Notes under the pieces: model-generated
What the model saw: only the letters and a program-made list of their open reading frames with translations
Databases searched by the model: none
What the model was told of the DNA's origin: nothing
Shown: positions 20,554 to 32,900 of the stretch, in pieces
How the letters are laid out: every line of letters starts with the position of its first letter
Numbering within the stretch: position 1 is the first letter of the stretch
Assembly (NCBI RefSeq): GCF_016097555.1
Contig: NC_054703.1
Location: 33,881,954 to 33,945,953, forward strand
Direction: 5' to 3'
Length of the DNA stretch: 64,000 bases
From: Gigantopelta aegis
Taxonomy: Eukaryota; Mollusca; Gastropoda; Neomphalida; Peltospiridae
Made by a program: the position numbers and the translations under genes

Positions 20554-21506
20554 TTATCCGACCGTACACATCCACGAACACGCTGATTCGGGGTCTTGAC
20601 GGACACTCTTTGAGACACACGTCTGCTGTTTCGGCGAGCACTTCTCACGGCACGAAAACGTCGTGAACTTCGGAAACCTCGGGACACATCGAGCACGTGT
20701 GTTCTGATGCAGCAGCAGCGAACTCATCTTGGACGGCGACGAATGCTGCACGTGCGACACGACGAAACTCTCTCCGGGATTCCAGCGAGTCTCCTGCGAT
20801 AAGGAGGGGACGAAGAATCCACGAGATCGAGAACGAGACCTAGGCACAAGGAAACTCGGCTGAGGACCTGACCTTGGGTTGGCGATGATGGGTCTGAAAC
20901 CAGAGTTCGGGATGCCGACCACAAAACCTTTTTCTATGTTAGAACCAGCGATGAATCGAGAAAAGGGGGATGCTCCTTGGTTTGACGGAAGGACCGGCGG
21001 CCCTTCTGCCGGGGGAGGTGGATTGAACTGAAACGTCTGCTGGGTTCGAAAAGAAGGCCGTTCTTCTGGGAACATTGGGTTGAATTGAAATGGCTGTTGG
21101 GTTTGGATTGAAGGCATTGGGTTGAATTGAAACCGCTGTTGGGTTCGGAAGAAAGGCTGTTCTGACGGCGGGATTGGGTCAAACTGAAACGGCTGCTTTG
21201 CCCGGGAGGAAGGTCGTACAGGAGTTCTAACTGAGATCCATTTTGGAACAGGAATCTGCGGCTCAAGTACCGGTGGTTTCTTGATATTCTTGGGCGGACC
21301 GGCAAAGACGGCGGTCGGCTTCCAACCTTTGTATGGGATGTCGTCCACCCTCGCTATGGGTGTTGATGGAAGGCGCTTCCTAGCGGAACCGGAATATCTG
21401 GTTATACTGACGTCTGCGCAGTTGACAAACTGTTCCTGTTGTCCACAGCCCACGCAGCACTTCTTATTCCCTGAGCCATGGTTCTCCATACAACCCCACG
21501 AGTTTG
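20554..21506 (-). CDS. Lytic polysaccharide monooxygenase, exon 3 with repeat linker and Cys tail
   Basis: Acceptor TGTATTTCAG|CA at 21507/21506. The first two bases complete a codon begun in exon 2. Residues 184-217 (NSWGCMENHGSG ... VGCGQQEQFVNCADVSI) finish the chitin-binding type-4/AA15 catalytic domain with its conserved GNSWG-like and GxGxQExFxxCADxxI blocks. Residues about 287-348 hold four imperfect repeats of FRTQQ-x-FQFNP-type sequence in a Gln/Pro/Phe-rich linker. The middle is Ser/Arg-rich (PRSRSRSRGFF). The last 45 residues have six cysteines spaced C-x11-C-x3-C-x6-C-x12-C-x3-C before TAA at 20556-20554. The whole protein would be 499 residues, about twice the bare catalytic domain. 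The tail is not a domain I recognise. Confidence 0.88.
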
Positions 21507-21540
21507 CTGAAATACAAATAGTAGTAGATGGTATACCTTA

Positions 21541-21582
21541 TTGAGAGAGAGAGAGAGAGAGAGACAGACAGAGAGACAGAGA
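21541..21582. repeat. GA microsatellite in LPMO intron 2
   Basis: GAGAGAGAGAGAGAGA followed by GACAGACAGAGAGACAGAGAG, 35 bp upstream (in genomic terms) of the exon 3 acceptor on the - strand. Confidence 0.9.
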
Positions 21583-21584
21583 GA

Positions 21585-23235
21585 CGTGTGACGTGTATCT
21601 AGGTCAGGGAAATAGAGTTTAAGATTTCTCTATGTGAGCTCCCGCATAACGCGCCCAATACGTGTGACGTGTATCTAGGTCAGGGAAATAGAGTTTAAAA
21701 TGTCTACGTAAAGTCTCACTACACAGATCACTTCCGGGTGAGAGTTCATCGATCACGGTCCACTATAGTTCCTAATTGTGACACATGTCATGGTTCACAT
21801 ATGATGGAAATGGTGAAGAATTAAAACAATGTGTATGTTTAATGGTGAGCCTTCTGACTGTATTTTGCCCATGTTATTTTGTAATATTGTGTATCGACCT
21901 TTTGTGACATGAGTGTATCGCGCAAGAGACCAGCGGAGTGAATCGGTTAATGAACCACCTGTTCGGACCGATACTACAGCCAGATGCGGTCTATAGCAAA
22001 AAACCGAGTCGGAAATGTTCCCAATTTTAGAGTGAAAATAAATGCTTATATAATGTATGTTCGCAATGGTGTATGTTGTTAGTGCCAACGAGAACCTGTT
22101 TTATTGGCAATCTTCGTTTGAAGTTGGTGCAATTTAACATGGGTTTCAATGACAGATGACATCTGTGTAGTGAGACCTAAGCTCCCACGTAACGCGCCCC
22201 ATACGTGTGAAGTGTATATAGGTCAGGGAAATAGACTTTAAGATTTCTCCAATGATTAAAATTAGCTCTACTGGTCTCACCAGTAGATCTAACAGCATTG
22301 CGTGGACTCCCATGTCCAGGTGACATTTCATCTATAAAGAACAATTTAAATATCGACCAAGTACACTTCGCCTTTTATAACGTTATTCGGGAGCATACAA
22401 ATTCTAAAAATATCAGTCGAGACTATGCAATAGGCGAACTTGTTGGTCTATTTCAACATTGAAAAAACAGGGGGAAAAGTGCAGTAATAAACTCTGGATT
22501 GTATACTAATGTAAACAGGTTTTATGGGTATACCATCACGGTGGGGTTTTTCGTCCTGAAACTAATTTTATATAAAATTTTATATTGAAATTAGTTTCCA
22601 GCATACTTCGTAATTCACCCGAATCATTTCGTATACCCTCGGCATAATCCCGAATGTTTTCATTTTTTTTTCAAATTACTGGCATGATTTTGCAAGTAAG
22701 GTTTTGATTGATCGAATGAAAGGTCAACTGGACATGAGCTCCAACGGGCTGCTGTTAGATCCACATGTAATAGTGGAGCTAATTTTAATTAGATTGAGAT
22801 TTCTCTACGTGAGCACCCGCGTAACGCGCCTCATACGTGTCGGGGGTGCATCTAGGTCAGGGAAATAGAATTTAAGATGTCTGCGTGATCTCCCGCGTAA
22901 CGCGTCTCACACGTGCAGGCCCATACGCAGAATATTTATATGGGGTGTGTGTGTGTGCGTAATCGAAGTTGCTAGTAGGGGGGTCCGGGGCATGCCCCCC
23001 CCCCCCCCCCCCCCCCGATATTTTTTAAAATCTAGATTGCAGGAGATGCATTTTCCTGCATTCTGGGAAGTAAATTGGAAAGTGGACTATTTAAAAAAAA
23101 ATTACACATCCACGGACGGACCTCGGCACGTGTAACGTATATCTAGGTCAGAAATAAGAGTTTAAGATGTTTCTACGTGAGCTACAACATAAAGCTCCTC
23201 ATACGTATGACGTGTATCTAGGTCAGGGGAATACC
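21585..23235. repeat. Interspersed copies of an about 80-bp unit
   Basis: The phrase order CGTGTGACGTGTATCTAGGT, then CAGGGAAATAGAGTTTAAGA, then TTTCTCTACGTGAGCTCCCG, then CGTAACGCGCCTCATAC recurs near 21585, 21660, 22180, 22800, 22850, 23125 and 23170. Some copies are tandem and others separated by insertions, one being the element at 22250-22796. The class is unknown. Confidence 0.78.
22250..22796. mobile_element. MULE-like non-autonomous transposon with 9-bp TSD
   Basis: The termini CAATGATTAAAATTAGCTC and GAGCTAATTTTAATTAGATTG are inverted. The 9-bp duplication AGATTTCTC lies at 22241-22249 and 22797-22805. The right-hand inverted repeat extends over about 110 bp, judged from its match to the left end of the copy at 49169. 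Long TIRs and 9-bp duplications fit Mutator-like elements. No transposase is present. Confidence 0.83.
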
Positions 23236-24430
23236 TTTACACGGGCGTGTGGTTTCGCGTTTTTACGTGTAAACGACGATCCACACGTACGTTGATACAT
23301 TTGTTCCGTCATCAAATTTCATGTAGTAAATGTAGGCTACATGTAATTAAGAGAAAAGCAATACACATTAAATTAATGTATTAAAGAACATTAGGAAACC
23401 AAAAAATAATTTCATTCTTCATAGATTAATATTTCCGTGGAATCTTGTAAAGTCCTAAATCTATCTCGGTTTCATACAACACATAGCCTACAATTTTAAC
23501 TAAATCGAATATTTTTCTGCTAACACTACAAGGGCACAATATTTCACGAGAACGGTCGTTCTGTTCGCGTGACGGTTACACAATTTCAAATTCACGCGAT
23601 CAACCAATCGGTTACGTGGTGAACCTTTGCATTCTAATATTAAAAGTTGCAAATTTCAGAATCAGCAAAATTCTGTTCGCTATGCAAATAAAATTCGCGT
23701 GAGCAAAAAATCGGTTGAAATATCATCCCCTGCACTGAGATTTTGAAATATCCCCTGCATTAAGATTTTTAAAAAGAAGAATATATTTGAGAATACAATA
23801 CTTACAAATGTTTTGTGTTTATTTGTGATACCACACGTGGACGTGAGAAAAATGAAAATCTTAAACTGTATTTTTTTTTTTTTTTTTTTTTTTTGTCTGT
23901 GAACAACGTGTACGCAACCTGCAACGACACACGTCCCCGTCACGTGTTTCACGCAGGTTTAATTACACCGGACAGCATGTTTAGGTTTGTTTTCTGTTGT
24001 ATTGTCAGCCACGGCGGAGCAGGGGGAGGCATACTCCTGAACCCCCTAGAAACTTTGCTTTGCGCCCTCGATCTCAGTCAGCCCACTGAGGGGGGGGGGG
24101 GGGGTGCAATACTTTCTTAATGTGCAGGGCGAGTTGCTTCCCTCTATTTAACAAATTTGAAATAGCGGGATACTTTTTGAAGGTTGTCGTTGGAAGATTT
24201 ATTCTGTTAATACTGACGCAAGTACTTCAATCGGGATTTAGTGAGTACGGTAGGTTATATAAATTTTTGGATTGCGTGTCCATTTGTTGCATTTTTTTGG
24301 TTGAGAAACGGTTGAAACATGGTGCCACTAGTTTTGAATACCAGCTATATATATAGGGTAATGTAACCCTTTTCGGACGTAGAAAGAACCACACTTCACA
24401 CTTCCTACGTCCGTTTGGACTACCCGTGAG
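23236..24430. other. LPMO intron 2 remainder, no gene seen
   Basis: Contains a poly-T run (23871-23894) and a G-run (24090-24103) but no splice-flanked open frame. Open frames spanning the homopolymers look accidental. Confidence 0.45.
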
Positions 24431-24437
24431 ATATTAC

Positions 24438-24816
24438 CTGTATTCCACTTCCACTGCATCACACATCTGTCACAGGTCACGGACTTTGGCAGACGTAACC
24501 GCACCGAGAACACCTGCGCACGCAACTTCTGGTCCACGTGATATTTTCTAGACCCATCTGGTTGCTCCAGAAGTAACCGGTCTAAACAGGCCTGGGTGGC
24601 CTCCATCATGTAAGACTTCAGGGGACATAGCCGAAACTCGAAATAGCCACCGTGATTGGCAGTGACGTCGACCTGTACTGTTATGACGTCACCGGCGGTG
24701 TAGCTCTCTGTGACGATGCCTTTAGCGTACTCCCCGGGCCACTCGTTTGGTCGAGGGCTGTCGTCGTAGGCGTCGCCACAGATGCCGCATTTTCCTTTCA
24801 TCTTCTCCCACAGGTG
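24438..24816 (-). CDS. Lytic polysaccharide monooxygenase, exon 2 (catalytic core)
   Basis: Acceptor GTCATTTCAG|CACCTG at 24817/24816 and donor ACAG|GTAATAT at 24438/24437, 379 bp, so it ends one base into a codon completed by exon 3. It encodes HLWEKMKGKCGICGDAYDD, PRPNEWPGEYAKGIV and TANHGGYFEFRLCP. The His in NHGGYFEF (residue 111) is the expected second ligand of the copper histidine brace, and the CGICGDA cysteines are family-conserved. The exon ends VTCDRCVMQWKWNT, matching the C-x2-C-V-x-QW(K/R)Y region. The family is copper-dependent and oxidatively cleaves chitin or cellulose outside the cell. Joining to exon 1 gives NQLFCGGREHLWEK without a frame break. Confidence 0.94.
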
Positions 24817-25051
24817 CTGAAATGACACATAAACAAAACTACTGACGTTGTACCTGTCATATTATATCATCCATTAAAGGCTTTTGTAGGAGATATCGCT
24901 GACACTACATAATATGCGATATCTCCTGCGATATTCTCCTAGGAAATATCGCTTCTTTTTGTTACGTCACTGTGTATGTTTGAGTGCTTACTAAACCTAT
25001 CATTAGTGACGTCACGCCACAGTCGTTCTGCTCATCGTGGCGACGTTCCAC

Positions 25052-25258
25052 TTCATGAGCTACTCTTTTTCGATTAGCAGCAATGGATCTTTTATATGCA
25101 CCATCCCACAGACAGGATAGTACATACCACGGACTGTGTTACACCAGTTGTGGAGCACTGGCTGGAACGAGAAATAGCCCAATGGGCCCACCAACGGTTA
25201 TCGATCCCAGACCGACCGTGCATCAAGCAGTGCTTTTTCACTGGGCTACGTCCCGTCC
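25052..25258 (-). mobile_element. SINE fragment (head B plus core), reverse
   Basis: On the - strand: GGGACGGGACGTAGCCCAGT head, GGTCTGGGATCGATAACCG, core CATATAAAAGATCCATTGCT. The tail is absent. Confidence 0.88.
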
Positions 25259-25370
25259 CTTGTGTGAACGAACCAGTGGATTGGTAGTAGGAACTGGGGC
25301 AGGGGTGGAGGTGGGGGTGAGGGGTGAGGTCTTGTGTCCCTCCCATTTGAGGCTCAAACATTTACTACCG

Positions 25371-25648
25371 GGGGGGGGGGGGGACGTAGCCCAGTGGTAA
25401 AGCGCTCGCTCGATGCGCGGTGCACCACGACTGGTATATCAAAGGCCGTGGTATGTACTACCCTGTCTGTGGGATGGTGCATATAAACGATCCCTTGCTG
25501 TTAATCGAAAAGAGTAGCCCATGAAGTGGCTACAGCGGGTTTCCTCTCTCAATATCTGTGTGGTCCTTAACCATATGTCTGACGCCATATAACCGTAAAT
25601 AAAATGTGTTGAGTGCGTGGTTAAATAAAACATTTCTTTCTTTTTTTT
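25371..25648 (+). mobile_element. SINE (head B deleted in the B-box, tail 1)
   Basis: A poly-G run then GACGTAGCCCAGTGGTAAAG. It jumps from GATGCGCGG straight to TGCACCACGACTGG, so the B-box region is missing, then core and tail 1 (GCGTGGTTAAATAAAACATT). TTTACTACCG flanks both sides as a short duplication. Confidence 0.9.
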
Positions 25649-26356
25649 TACTACCGAGGGATCTTCAGACTGCGTTTTACCCTACACGTTAAAGCGAAGA
25701 ACCATTCAGATAAGTTCCTAGTCGTAGGGGCTCCCATTTGCCAGGGGGACAGGCTGTGTTTTTGTCCGAACTGGCCTCAGACCACAATTAATTTCGCTAT
25801 ATGTTTCTATATAGCCTTAGTGGCTATAACATTTTTATTAATATCAGCAGGCCCGTGAAGTTTTGTATGTACCTTTGCCTGCATGGGGGACACACACCCT
25901 GAAAAGGACAACCCCTGTTGTCCAGCTCTTTCTCCCAGCATATTGGTTTAAACAGACACACCCTCTAAACCAGGCCGGAGTACACCCATTTTACACAAAA
26001 AGCACTACTTTTGCATGGGCCGGAATTACTACCAACAAGTCTTCAATGTCAACAAGTTACACATGTTTATAAACTACATGCTATCCCCTGTCACTTCAGT
26101 CAAACAGTTGCCACTTCATAGCTGTCTGCCATGAAATAATCACAGTCAAACAGCAGACTACTTGTGCGGTCAAATTTCCGGATTTTGGCCAACCAAATGG
26201 GAAGATAACTGTAATCTGAGGCCAACTAAACGAAAATGCCCGAATCTGGTTACCAACATTTATTCATATTGGCATTGCTACCAAACAGCTATATAGTGTT
26301 GTAAACGAATCACTGCGCATTTTTACATAGATTACAACTAACTTTAAGGGTAGAAT

Positions 26357-26509
26357 CAGTGGCGTAGCGTGTGTTGCCAGCCCCCGGGGCAAGGCAGGTA
26401 TTGCGTCCCTATCCAGTGGACCGTTAGCACTCCCCGAGTACCTTCCACCAGTCCAGAATGTTGCGCCAAGGGCAACCGTCCCGGAAGCCCCGCCCACGCT
26501 ACGCCTCTG
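26357..26509. mobile_element. hAT-like MITE, 153 bp, with 8-bp TSD
   Basis: Left terminus CAGTGGCGTAGCGTG, right terminus CACGCTACGCCTCTG: 15-bp inverted repeats with one mismatch. They are flanked by GGTAGAAT at 26349-26356 and 26510-26517. An 8-bp duplication and CAG..CTG ends are typical of hAT elements. Confidence 0.88.
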
Positions 26510-26849
26510 GGTAGAATGATGGAAATGCCTGGTAAAAAAGGTCTCAGGTTAGTACATTATGCCCGAATATCTCTATAATTTCCCCCGAATTTGAGGTTTT
26601 TCTCCAGCACGGGGAGGGGGTGGGATCCGTCCTCCTCCCCCCCCCCCCCCCCCCCCCCCCCCCCGTCTCGTACGCTTATGAATAAGTTTACAAAGGTTTA
26701 GCGAAAAGTAGATGGGTGAAATTAAACCGTTAGACCGGCTAATGCGCTTCACGTAAACCACATCGAAGACCAGTCATGTAAGTTCGCGAACGTTAGCGTC
26801 GCTCGCTGTCACTGAACACAAGGCAGGTGTCATCGGTTACAAAGTGCAC

Positions 26850-26938
26850 CAATCTGATTAAAATCAGCCCCACTGGGTCTTTAATTTCCACACGCTATAG
26901 TAGCCTATAGGCCAGTGGAGCTGATTTTAATCAGATTG
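26850..26938. mobile_element. Minimal MULE-like MITE, 89 bp, with 9-bp TSD
   Basis: The termini CAATCTGATTAAAATCAGC and GCTGATTTTAATCAGATTG are perfect inverted repeats over 19 bp and related to those of the element at 22250-22796. The 9-bp duplication AAAGTGCAC lies at 26841-26849 and 26939-26947. Almost the whole element is terminal repeat. Confidence 0.88.
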
Positions 26939-26947
26939 AAAGTGCAC

Positions 26948-28650
26948 TGTCTGATTCTTAAAAATTAATAATCGATGCTATCGGCAATAGTAGTATATAC
27001 TTTCCATTTAGTTATAGACAAACCGAGTGCTCGAATAATTCACCTTGTGGCGGCTTAAAGTCACGTGACTTCAGTTCTCCAGGCACCTTTTTTTGTTTCT
27101 CATAGAATTTATGCATAGCTGCTATAAAAAATAAATAAATTTAACGACACGACTCTGGAGTACATTGTTTAGTCATCGTCTGCCAAAAATAGTAATATTT
27201 TTCAACAGAGGGGGCCCAAAACTCGTTGTTTTTGAAAATATAATTTAAAGGTCCTTGACAGGTTTAAGTTTGCATTTGTCATGTATTATGTAGTATATGT
27301 ATTTATTACATACGAGGTACAGCATAACGAGGGCCATATTTATTGTACGATTTCCCTCGTATGTCATAACTAAATCGTATGTCCTCTTGACATTGTAAGT
27401 TGTAGAAGCATCACGAGGGGTATATGGCTTTTTGTGTACCCTCTGTGTGTTCTTTTACCCATCTTGCCGACATGTTAAACCATATAGCCAAATAATCAAA
27501 ATAACGCCAGAAAATAATAATTGTTAACAATTTATTAACGGAGCCGTACCACGCGGACGCGAACGAAACCACTTGCCAGTGACGAAAAATAGTTCCATCG
27601 ATAAACGAGTTTTTAACTTCAAATGTTTGTAATACGAAATTGTCTGAAACAGATATTAATAAAATAAAAAAAAACCAATTTTTTTTTTTATCAGAAATGT
27701 ATGTAGTAAAAATAAAAAATAAATAAAAAACCCCACAACTGTTGCTAATCGCGCATTAATACAATAACACCACGACCGTAATTAGGTGGCCGAGTTCAAC
27801 ATTGCAGCTTTTAAAGTATTGAAATAGTGTATTTTATAGTAAAAAATAAAATTAATTATGTATACTTGATTTATTATCAATGTTATTTATAATCTAATCA
27901 TTGCTTTAGCATTAACTGGGGTGGCTGGAAACTGTTGGAAATTACAGACGGGGTATAAGAGAATTTGGCTCCGCCCACAGGGGTTTAAGGGTTTTGTCCA
28001 ACGGCAAACAACCAATGAGATTAAAGAATTTTACACTGAAGGCGAGATAATGTCGTTTAACGATTGGCTGTTGTAAGAGTACATTTCTTTCTGATTGGCT
28101 GACACGACATTCCAGAGATACTACTTTCTTCATTAATACATTTTTATTTCGAGTGTAAGCTGATCACATGCCGTAATGACAAATACGTGTTTTTAATTAA
28201 TTTAATAAAACATTAATTGATTATTTATGATAACTTGTATTATATTACGATGTAGTTAATAATATTCAAACAAACAAAAAATTCAATAGCAATTTTGCAC
28301 TGGAATTTTTCCAGCATTCTTAAAACGGAAACGTCATGTACCCAATTTATAGTTATTGTAAGGAGATGCAAAGTGACGTCATTGGAATACTGATGTCATT
28401 CAAATTCAAAACTAATTATTTCAATTACTGTGTATTTGTTTGCTTTTTAGTATACACATGCTTTACAATTTACAGCTGTTGATACATGTGTACTCTTTAC
28501 TTATGGGCGTATAAATATCACGTAACTTTAGAATAGGTTGTGATTTGGCTTTCAAGACATCAATGAACAAACATTACTCCGCCGTTAAGGAAACGTTACT
28601 TTGTAAACAATGACTGGAATGTTCATTTAGCAAGACAGTTCTACGGTAAT
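26948..28650. other. LPMO intron 1, no recognised element
   Basis: AT-rich sequence (for example 27650-27730 and 28190-28260). No splice-flanked open frame found on either strand. The small - strand open frame at 27942-28133 has no recognisable motif. Confidence 0.5.
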
Positions 28651-28653
28651 AAA

Positions 28654-28810
28654 GAGAATATTACATTCGTGTCCATGACAGACGATGTTTACGACACTCG
28701 TGCCTAAATTATCGCATTTCCCTTGCTCTCGCTCGGGAAATATGATAATTTAGGCACTCGTGTCGTAAACATCGTCTGTCATGGACACTCATATATGATA
28801 TAATATCCTC
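28654..28810. mobile_element. Near-perfect hairpin element (copy 2 of 3)
   Basis: The arms GTCCATGACAGACGATGTTT, then ACGACACTCGTGCCTAAATT, and their inverse pair over about 60 bp with almost no mismatch. The apex is CCCTTGCTCTCGCTCGGG, as at 2001-2150. The outer ends GAGAATATTACATT and ATATAATATCCTC are less well paired. Near-identity of the arms suggests recent insertion or arm-to-arm correction. Confidence 0.88.
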
Positions 28811-29257
28811 TATATATATATTGTTTGACCAAAAATAGTGCTTTTTTTTTGCTTTTTTTTTCTTCTTTTTTTTTTAATTGCACACTGCATTTCATGTTGT
28901 TTGACACATTTTAAACTGCAGTATTTTTTAATATAATACTTGTAAATATTCTAAAAATGTATCCATTAATTTCCCAAATTGTAGGGAACGTAATTTTACC
29001 CTTTTCGTTCCAGCCAGTGCACCACGTGGGCGACATACTACAGAGGGTACCTTTGTAATAAACCTTCATCGGCTATTGGGTGTGGATGTCTAAATTATAT
29101 ATTTGTTAATTCCGGCACCCGCTACAGACAGGACAGCACATACCACGGCGTTAGATATAGGAGTTGCGGGAAGGGAGGGGAGAATTCAATGGGTCCGCCC
29201 AGTAGGTTTTATCCTGCCAGCCAAGCACTCCGGGCGACATACTAAAGTTTTTGTGTA

Positions 29258-29515
29258 ATGATACCACTAGAGCACATCCATTTATTAATTATCGGCTATT
29301 GGATGTCAAACATTTAGTCTTTGAGAGGAAACCCGCTACAGTTTTTCATTAGTAGCAAGGAATCTTTTATATGCACCATCCCATACAGGACAGCACATAC
29401 CACGGCCTTTGATATATCAGTCGTGGTGCACTGATTGGAACGAGAAAGAGCCCAATGGGTCCACCGACGGGGATCCATCCTAGACTGACCGCGTAGTAAT
29501 ACGTCCACGGTCCGG
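29258..29515 (-). mobile_element. SINE (head B, tail 2), reverse
   Basis: On - : GTGGACGTATTACTACGCGG head remnant, then GTCTAGGATGGATCCCCGTC, core CATATAAAAGATTCCTTGCT, and tail TGTGCTCTAGTGGTATCATT. The A-box region is lost. A further SINE-like fragment is at 29010-29160. Confidence 0.85.
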
Positions 29516-29655
29516 CATGTTGTTGTTTCCAATTGCATGACTGTAAACTTGACAGCAGTTGTCCTTTTTTTCTTCTTTTTTTTAAATATTATTATCCCCA
29601 GAAATATTTGGCAGTGTCAGGGTTGAGGTGCCCTGAGCTCACTGACGTACACATA

Positions 29656-29659
<4 letters not shown>

Positions 29660-29722
<63 letters not shown>
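29660..29722. repeat. AT dinucleotide microsatellite
   Basis: About 30 TA repeats followed by CACACACAC. A C-run and a second CA tract follow near 29817-29840. Confidence 0.97.
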
Positions 29723-29729
<7 letters not shown>

Positions 29730-29989
29730 TGTATATACAGACTATTTACATGTACACAATGTTCATGTTTAAAACATATACTGCATTCAAAATCTCTCTC
29801 ATCCACTCACCTACACCCCCCCCCCCCCCACACACACACAAATATCCATGTACATCAGTTTTCATACATGTCGGTAATTAGTTTTAATTATTTCTGGGAG
29901 CAAGAAAGAAGAGAAAGAAGAGAAAGAAGAAAGGGGAAAAACGAAATATCAGAAGTGAAAGAAAAGAATAACGGGTTGCAAATTTTATC

Positions 29990-32900
29990 TTTTATTGTTT
30001 GTCTCTAAGCCAGTATGTTAAACTACAGTTGAAAAAGTTCATGTAAAATTGTCAATAAATAAATTATACCATTTCTTCCAATATGTTCCAAAATATTCGT
30101 ATTCACAGTTTTTAAGCAGAAGACACCTTTGAATTTCTAATTTATTTTTAATTGTCCGTTGTAATGATCGTACGTTCAATTTTTGTTTTTGCATTTTTAT
30201 AGAATAAATATAATAATTTATATTAATAATCATCCAATTTACTACACTGCTGTTTGGTTCATTAGGCAAACCTAAGATAACTATATGTTTATCAAAAGTA
30301 ATATGTTCACCCATAGTATTTGTTATCCAATTTGCAATAGATTTCCATAGTTTTTTAACAAAATGACAATCATAGAATAAGTGTTCCATTGTCTCTGGCA
30401 GCAGATTACAGAAAGTACATTTATTGGTATCTATATAGTGAATAGTATATAAAAAAATTGTTAGTTGCGAGTATTCGATGCAATATTCTGTACTGAAACC
30501 ACCGCAAAGTTCTATCTCTAGTACATTTAAAGGGTACGCTATAATATATTTTCCATTCCCTTAATGAATAGTTAAAACCTTTTTCCTGATATTTTAATTG
30601 TGATTTTGGTATTTGTGATGTTTTGTATAGCAGTTTATATTGTTCCTTGCAACCTTGTTTCTCTTTTAAAATCTGCTTTAACTTTTGTGGATAAACTGGT
30701 TTATAATTAGGGAAAAAATTCAGTTTGACAATTTAATTTTCCATATTTTTCAATGAAACATTTTACTGCTTTAATTAAAGACGTATAATCTAAAAAAAAT
30801 CGTTATTATATTATACTTCACCATAAATTCGTCAACAGTTAGAAAGCCACCATGTACACCAATTAAATCATTTATAAAAATAATTCCCTTTTCGGCATAC
30901 TTTTTGTAGAAAATAGGTTTTTTATCTTTTAATATTTTACTGTTGTGCGAAATATTGACACCACTATGTCGTCTATACTTTCAATGATTTCTTCACATTG
31001 AATTTTTCTCCAGCTTTCAAGAACATCTTTCCAAAAAGGATTACTTATATTTTGCATTTTCTTGCTAACAAATTAATCCCCATATATAATTAAATCATGT
31101 ATTGATACCTTTGTAATAGATGAAAAAAGATGTATCCATTTTGAATAATTTGTAAGTAGTCTTCTTATCCATGCTGATTTTAAGGCTGTTATATAAATTG
31201 AAATATTAATCATTCTTAATCCTCCGTTTTGATAATCTTGAATTATAGTTTCACGTTTTATTTTTTCTGGTTTATTTTCCCATATAAAACTATAAAATCT
31301 GTTTTTTAACTTTTGGACTAATTGTTCAGATGGAGTTGGTAATGAGATTAGTAAATTTATTATTTTGTGTATTATTAATGTTTTTAAAACAGTGAGTCTG
31401 CCTAATAGCGTCAATTTTCGTGCACTCCAGATTTTCATTGTACTTTCCATGTCCAATACTTTTGGTTCAAAGTTTTCTTTAACTATATCTTTTAGATTTA
31501 AAGAGAAGCGAATTCCCAATAAAGTAAACTTAGTTGAACCCCATTCTAATTTCCATCTAGTATGTTGAAAGACTTCATTTGAGAATTTTTTTTCTGCCAG
31601 TCCATATTGTCTTTGATTTAGATTAATTTAGCTTCAAACCTGACATTTTTGCAAAGCAGTCTAGAGTAGTAAGTGTGCCGTACAGTGACTCGGGAGATCC
31701 ATCCAAAATAAAAGTAGTATCATCTGCATACTGCGAAATAAGATATTCTTCTCCATCAATATAAATTCCCTTAATATTCTTGTTATTGCGTATTTAAATG
31801 GCAAGTATTTCTGCACATATTATAAAAATGCAGGGCGATAACGGATCGCCTTGTCTGCAGCCTCTGTATAACTTAAAACTTTCTGATAGATGTCCATTTT
31901 AGATTACAGCTGAAACTGAATTTTTATACAGTGTTTGTATCTAAGTTTTTATTGAACACTTAAAATTAAAAATGTCTAGAGCTTTTTGAATAAATTTCCA
32001 GGATAAGGAGTCAAACGCCTTTTCAAAATCGACTAATAGTAGCTGACCTGGTATTTATATGTTTCTGTGTATTGCATAATGTCATATATCAACCTTATAT
32101 TTTCTCCTATGTATCTTCCCTTTATAAATCCTGTTTGATCTTTTTCAATAATTTTGTCCAATACGGTTTTTATCCTATTTGCAATGCAACCAGATGTTAT
32201 TTTATAAGTACAATTTAAAAGGGTGAGTGGCCTCCAATTTTTTTTAAATTGCTTAGGTTTGTTTGCTTTTGGTATGCAGGTTATGATGCCTAGTTTTTGT
32301 ACATGTGACATTTCTTAAATACTGTAACTTAAATTGATGGCTCTAACTACAAAGTGCCCCAAATCAAACCAAAATAATTTTTTTAATTCTGCTGGAAATC
32401 CATCAGAACCAGGACTTTTTTCATTCTTCATATTTTAAAGAAATAATAAAGCTTCAGCGTACGTTAATTCCCCCTCCAACTCTGCTGCTTCGTTATCAGA
32501 GAGAATATTAAAATTACAGTTTTCAATTAATTTTGTTATATTTTCACATTCAGATTCCTGTTTTGAATACAGTTTTTCATAAAAACGTTTTGTTTCTTTC
32601 AATATTTCAGCTTGGTCTGTGATTAAATTTCCGTTTTCTAATTCTATTTTGGAAACTAATTTGCTATGAAAGTTTCTTGCTTCCATGTTACAAAAATATT
32701 TTGAAGATTTCTCTCCTTCTACCCATTTAGCTCTAGATCTAATAAAATGCCCTTTTAATTTCTCTTTTCTAATTTCTACCAATTTTTGTTTTTGTTCTTC
32801 TATTTGTTTAAAGATTATGGCTGCATTTTCTTCTAACGCCTTAATATCTTCGCACAGTTTAGTTTCCAGTTTTTGTTTTTCCCTTTTTTTGGCAGAAGAA

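Noticed and set aside
24880..24970. Inverted repeat of GGAGATATCGC / GCGATATCTCC as a MITE
   Set aside because: The repeat is short, irregular and without clear ends or duplication; it may be part of a decayed element but cannot be supported.
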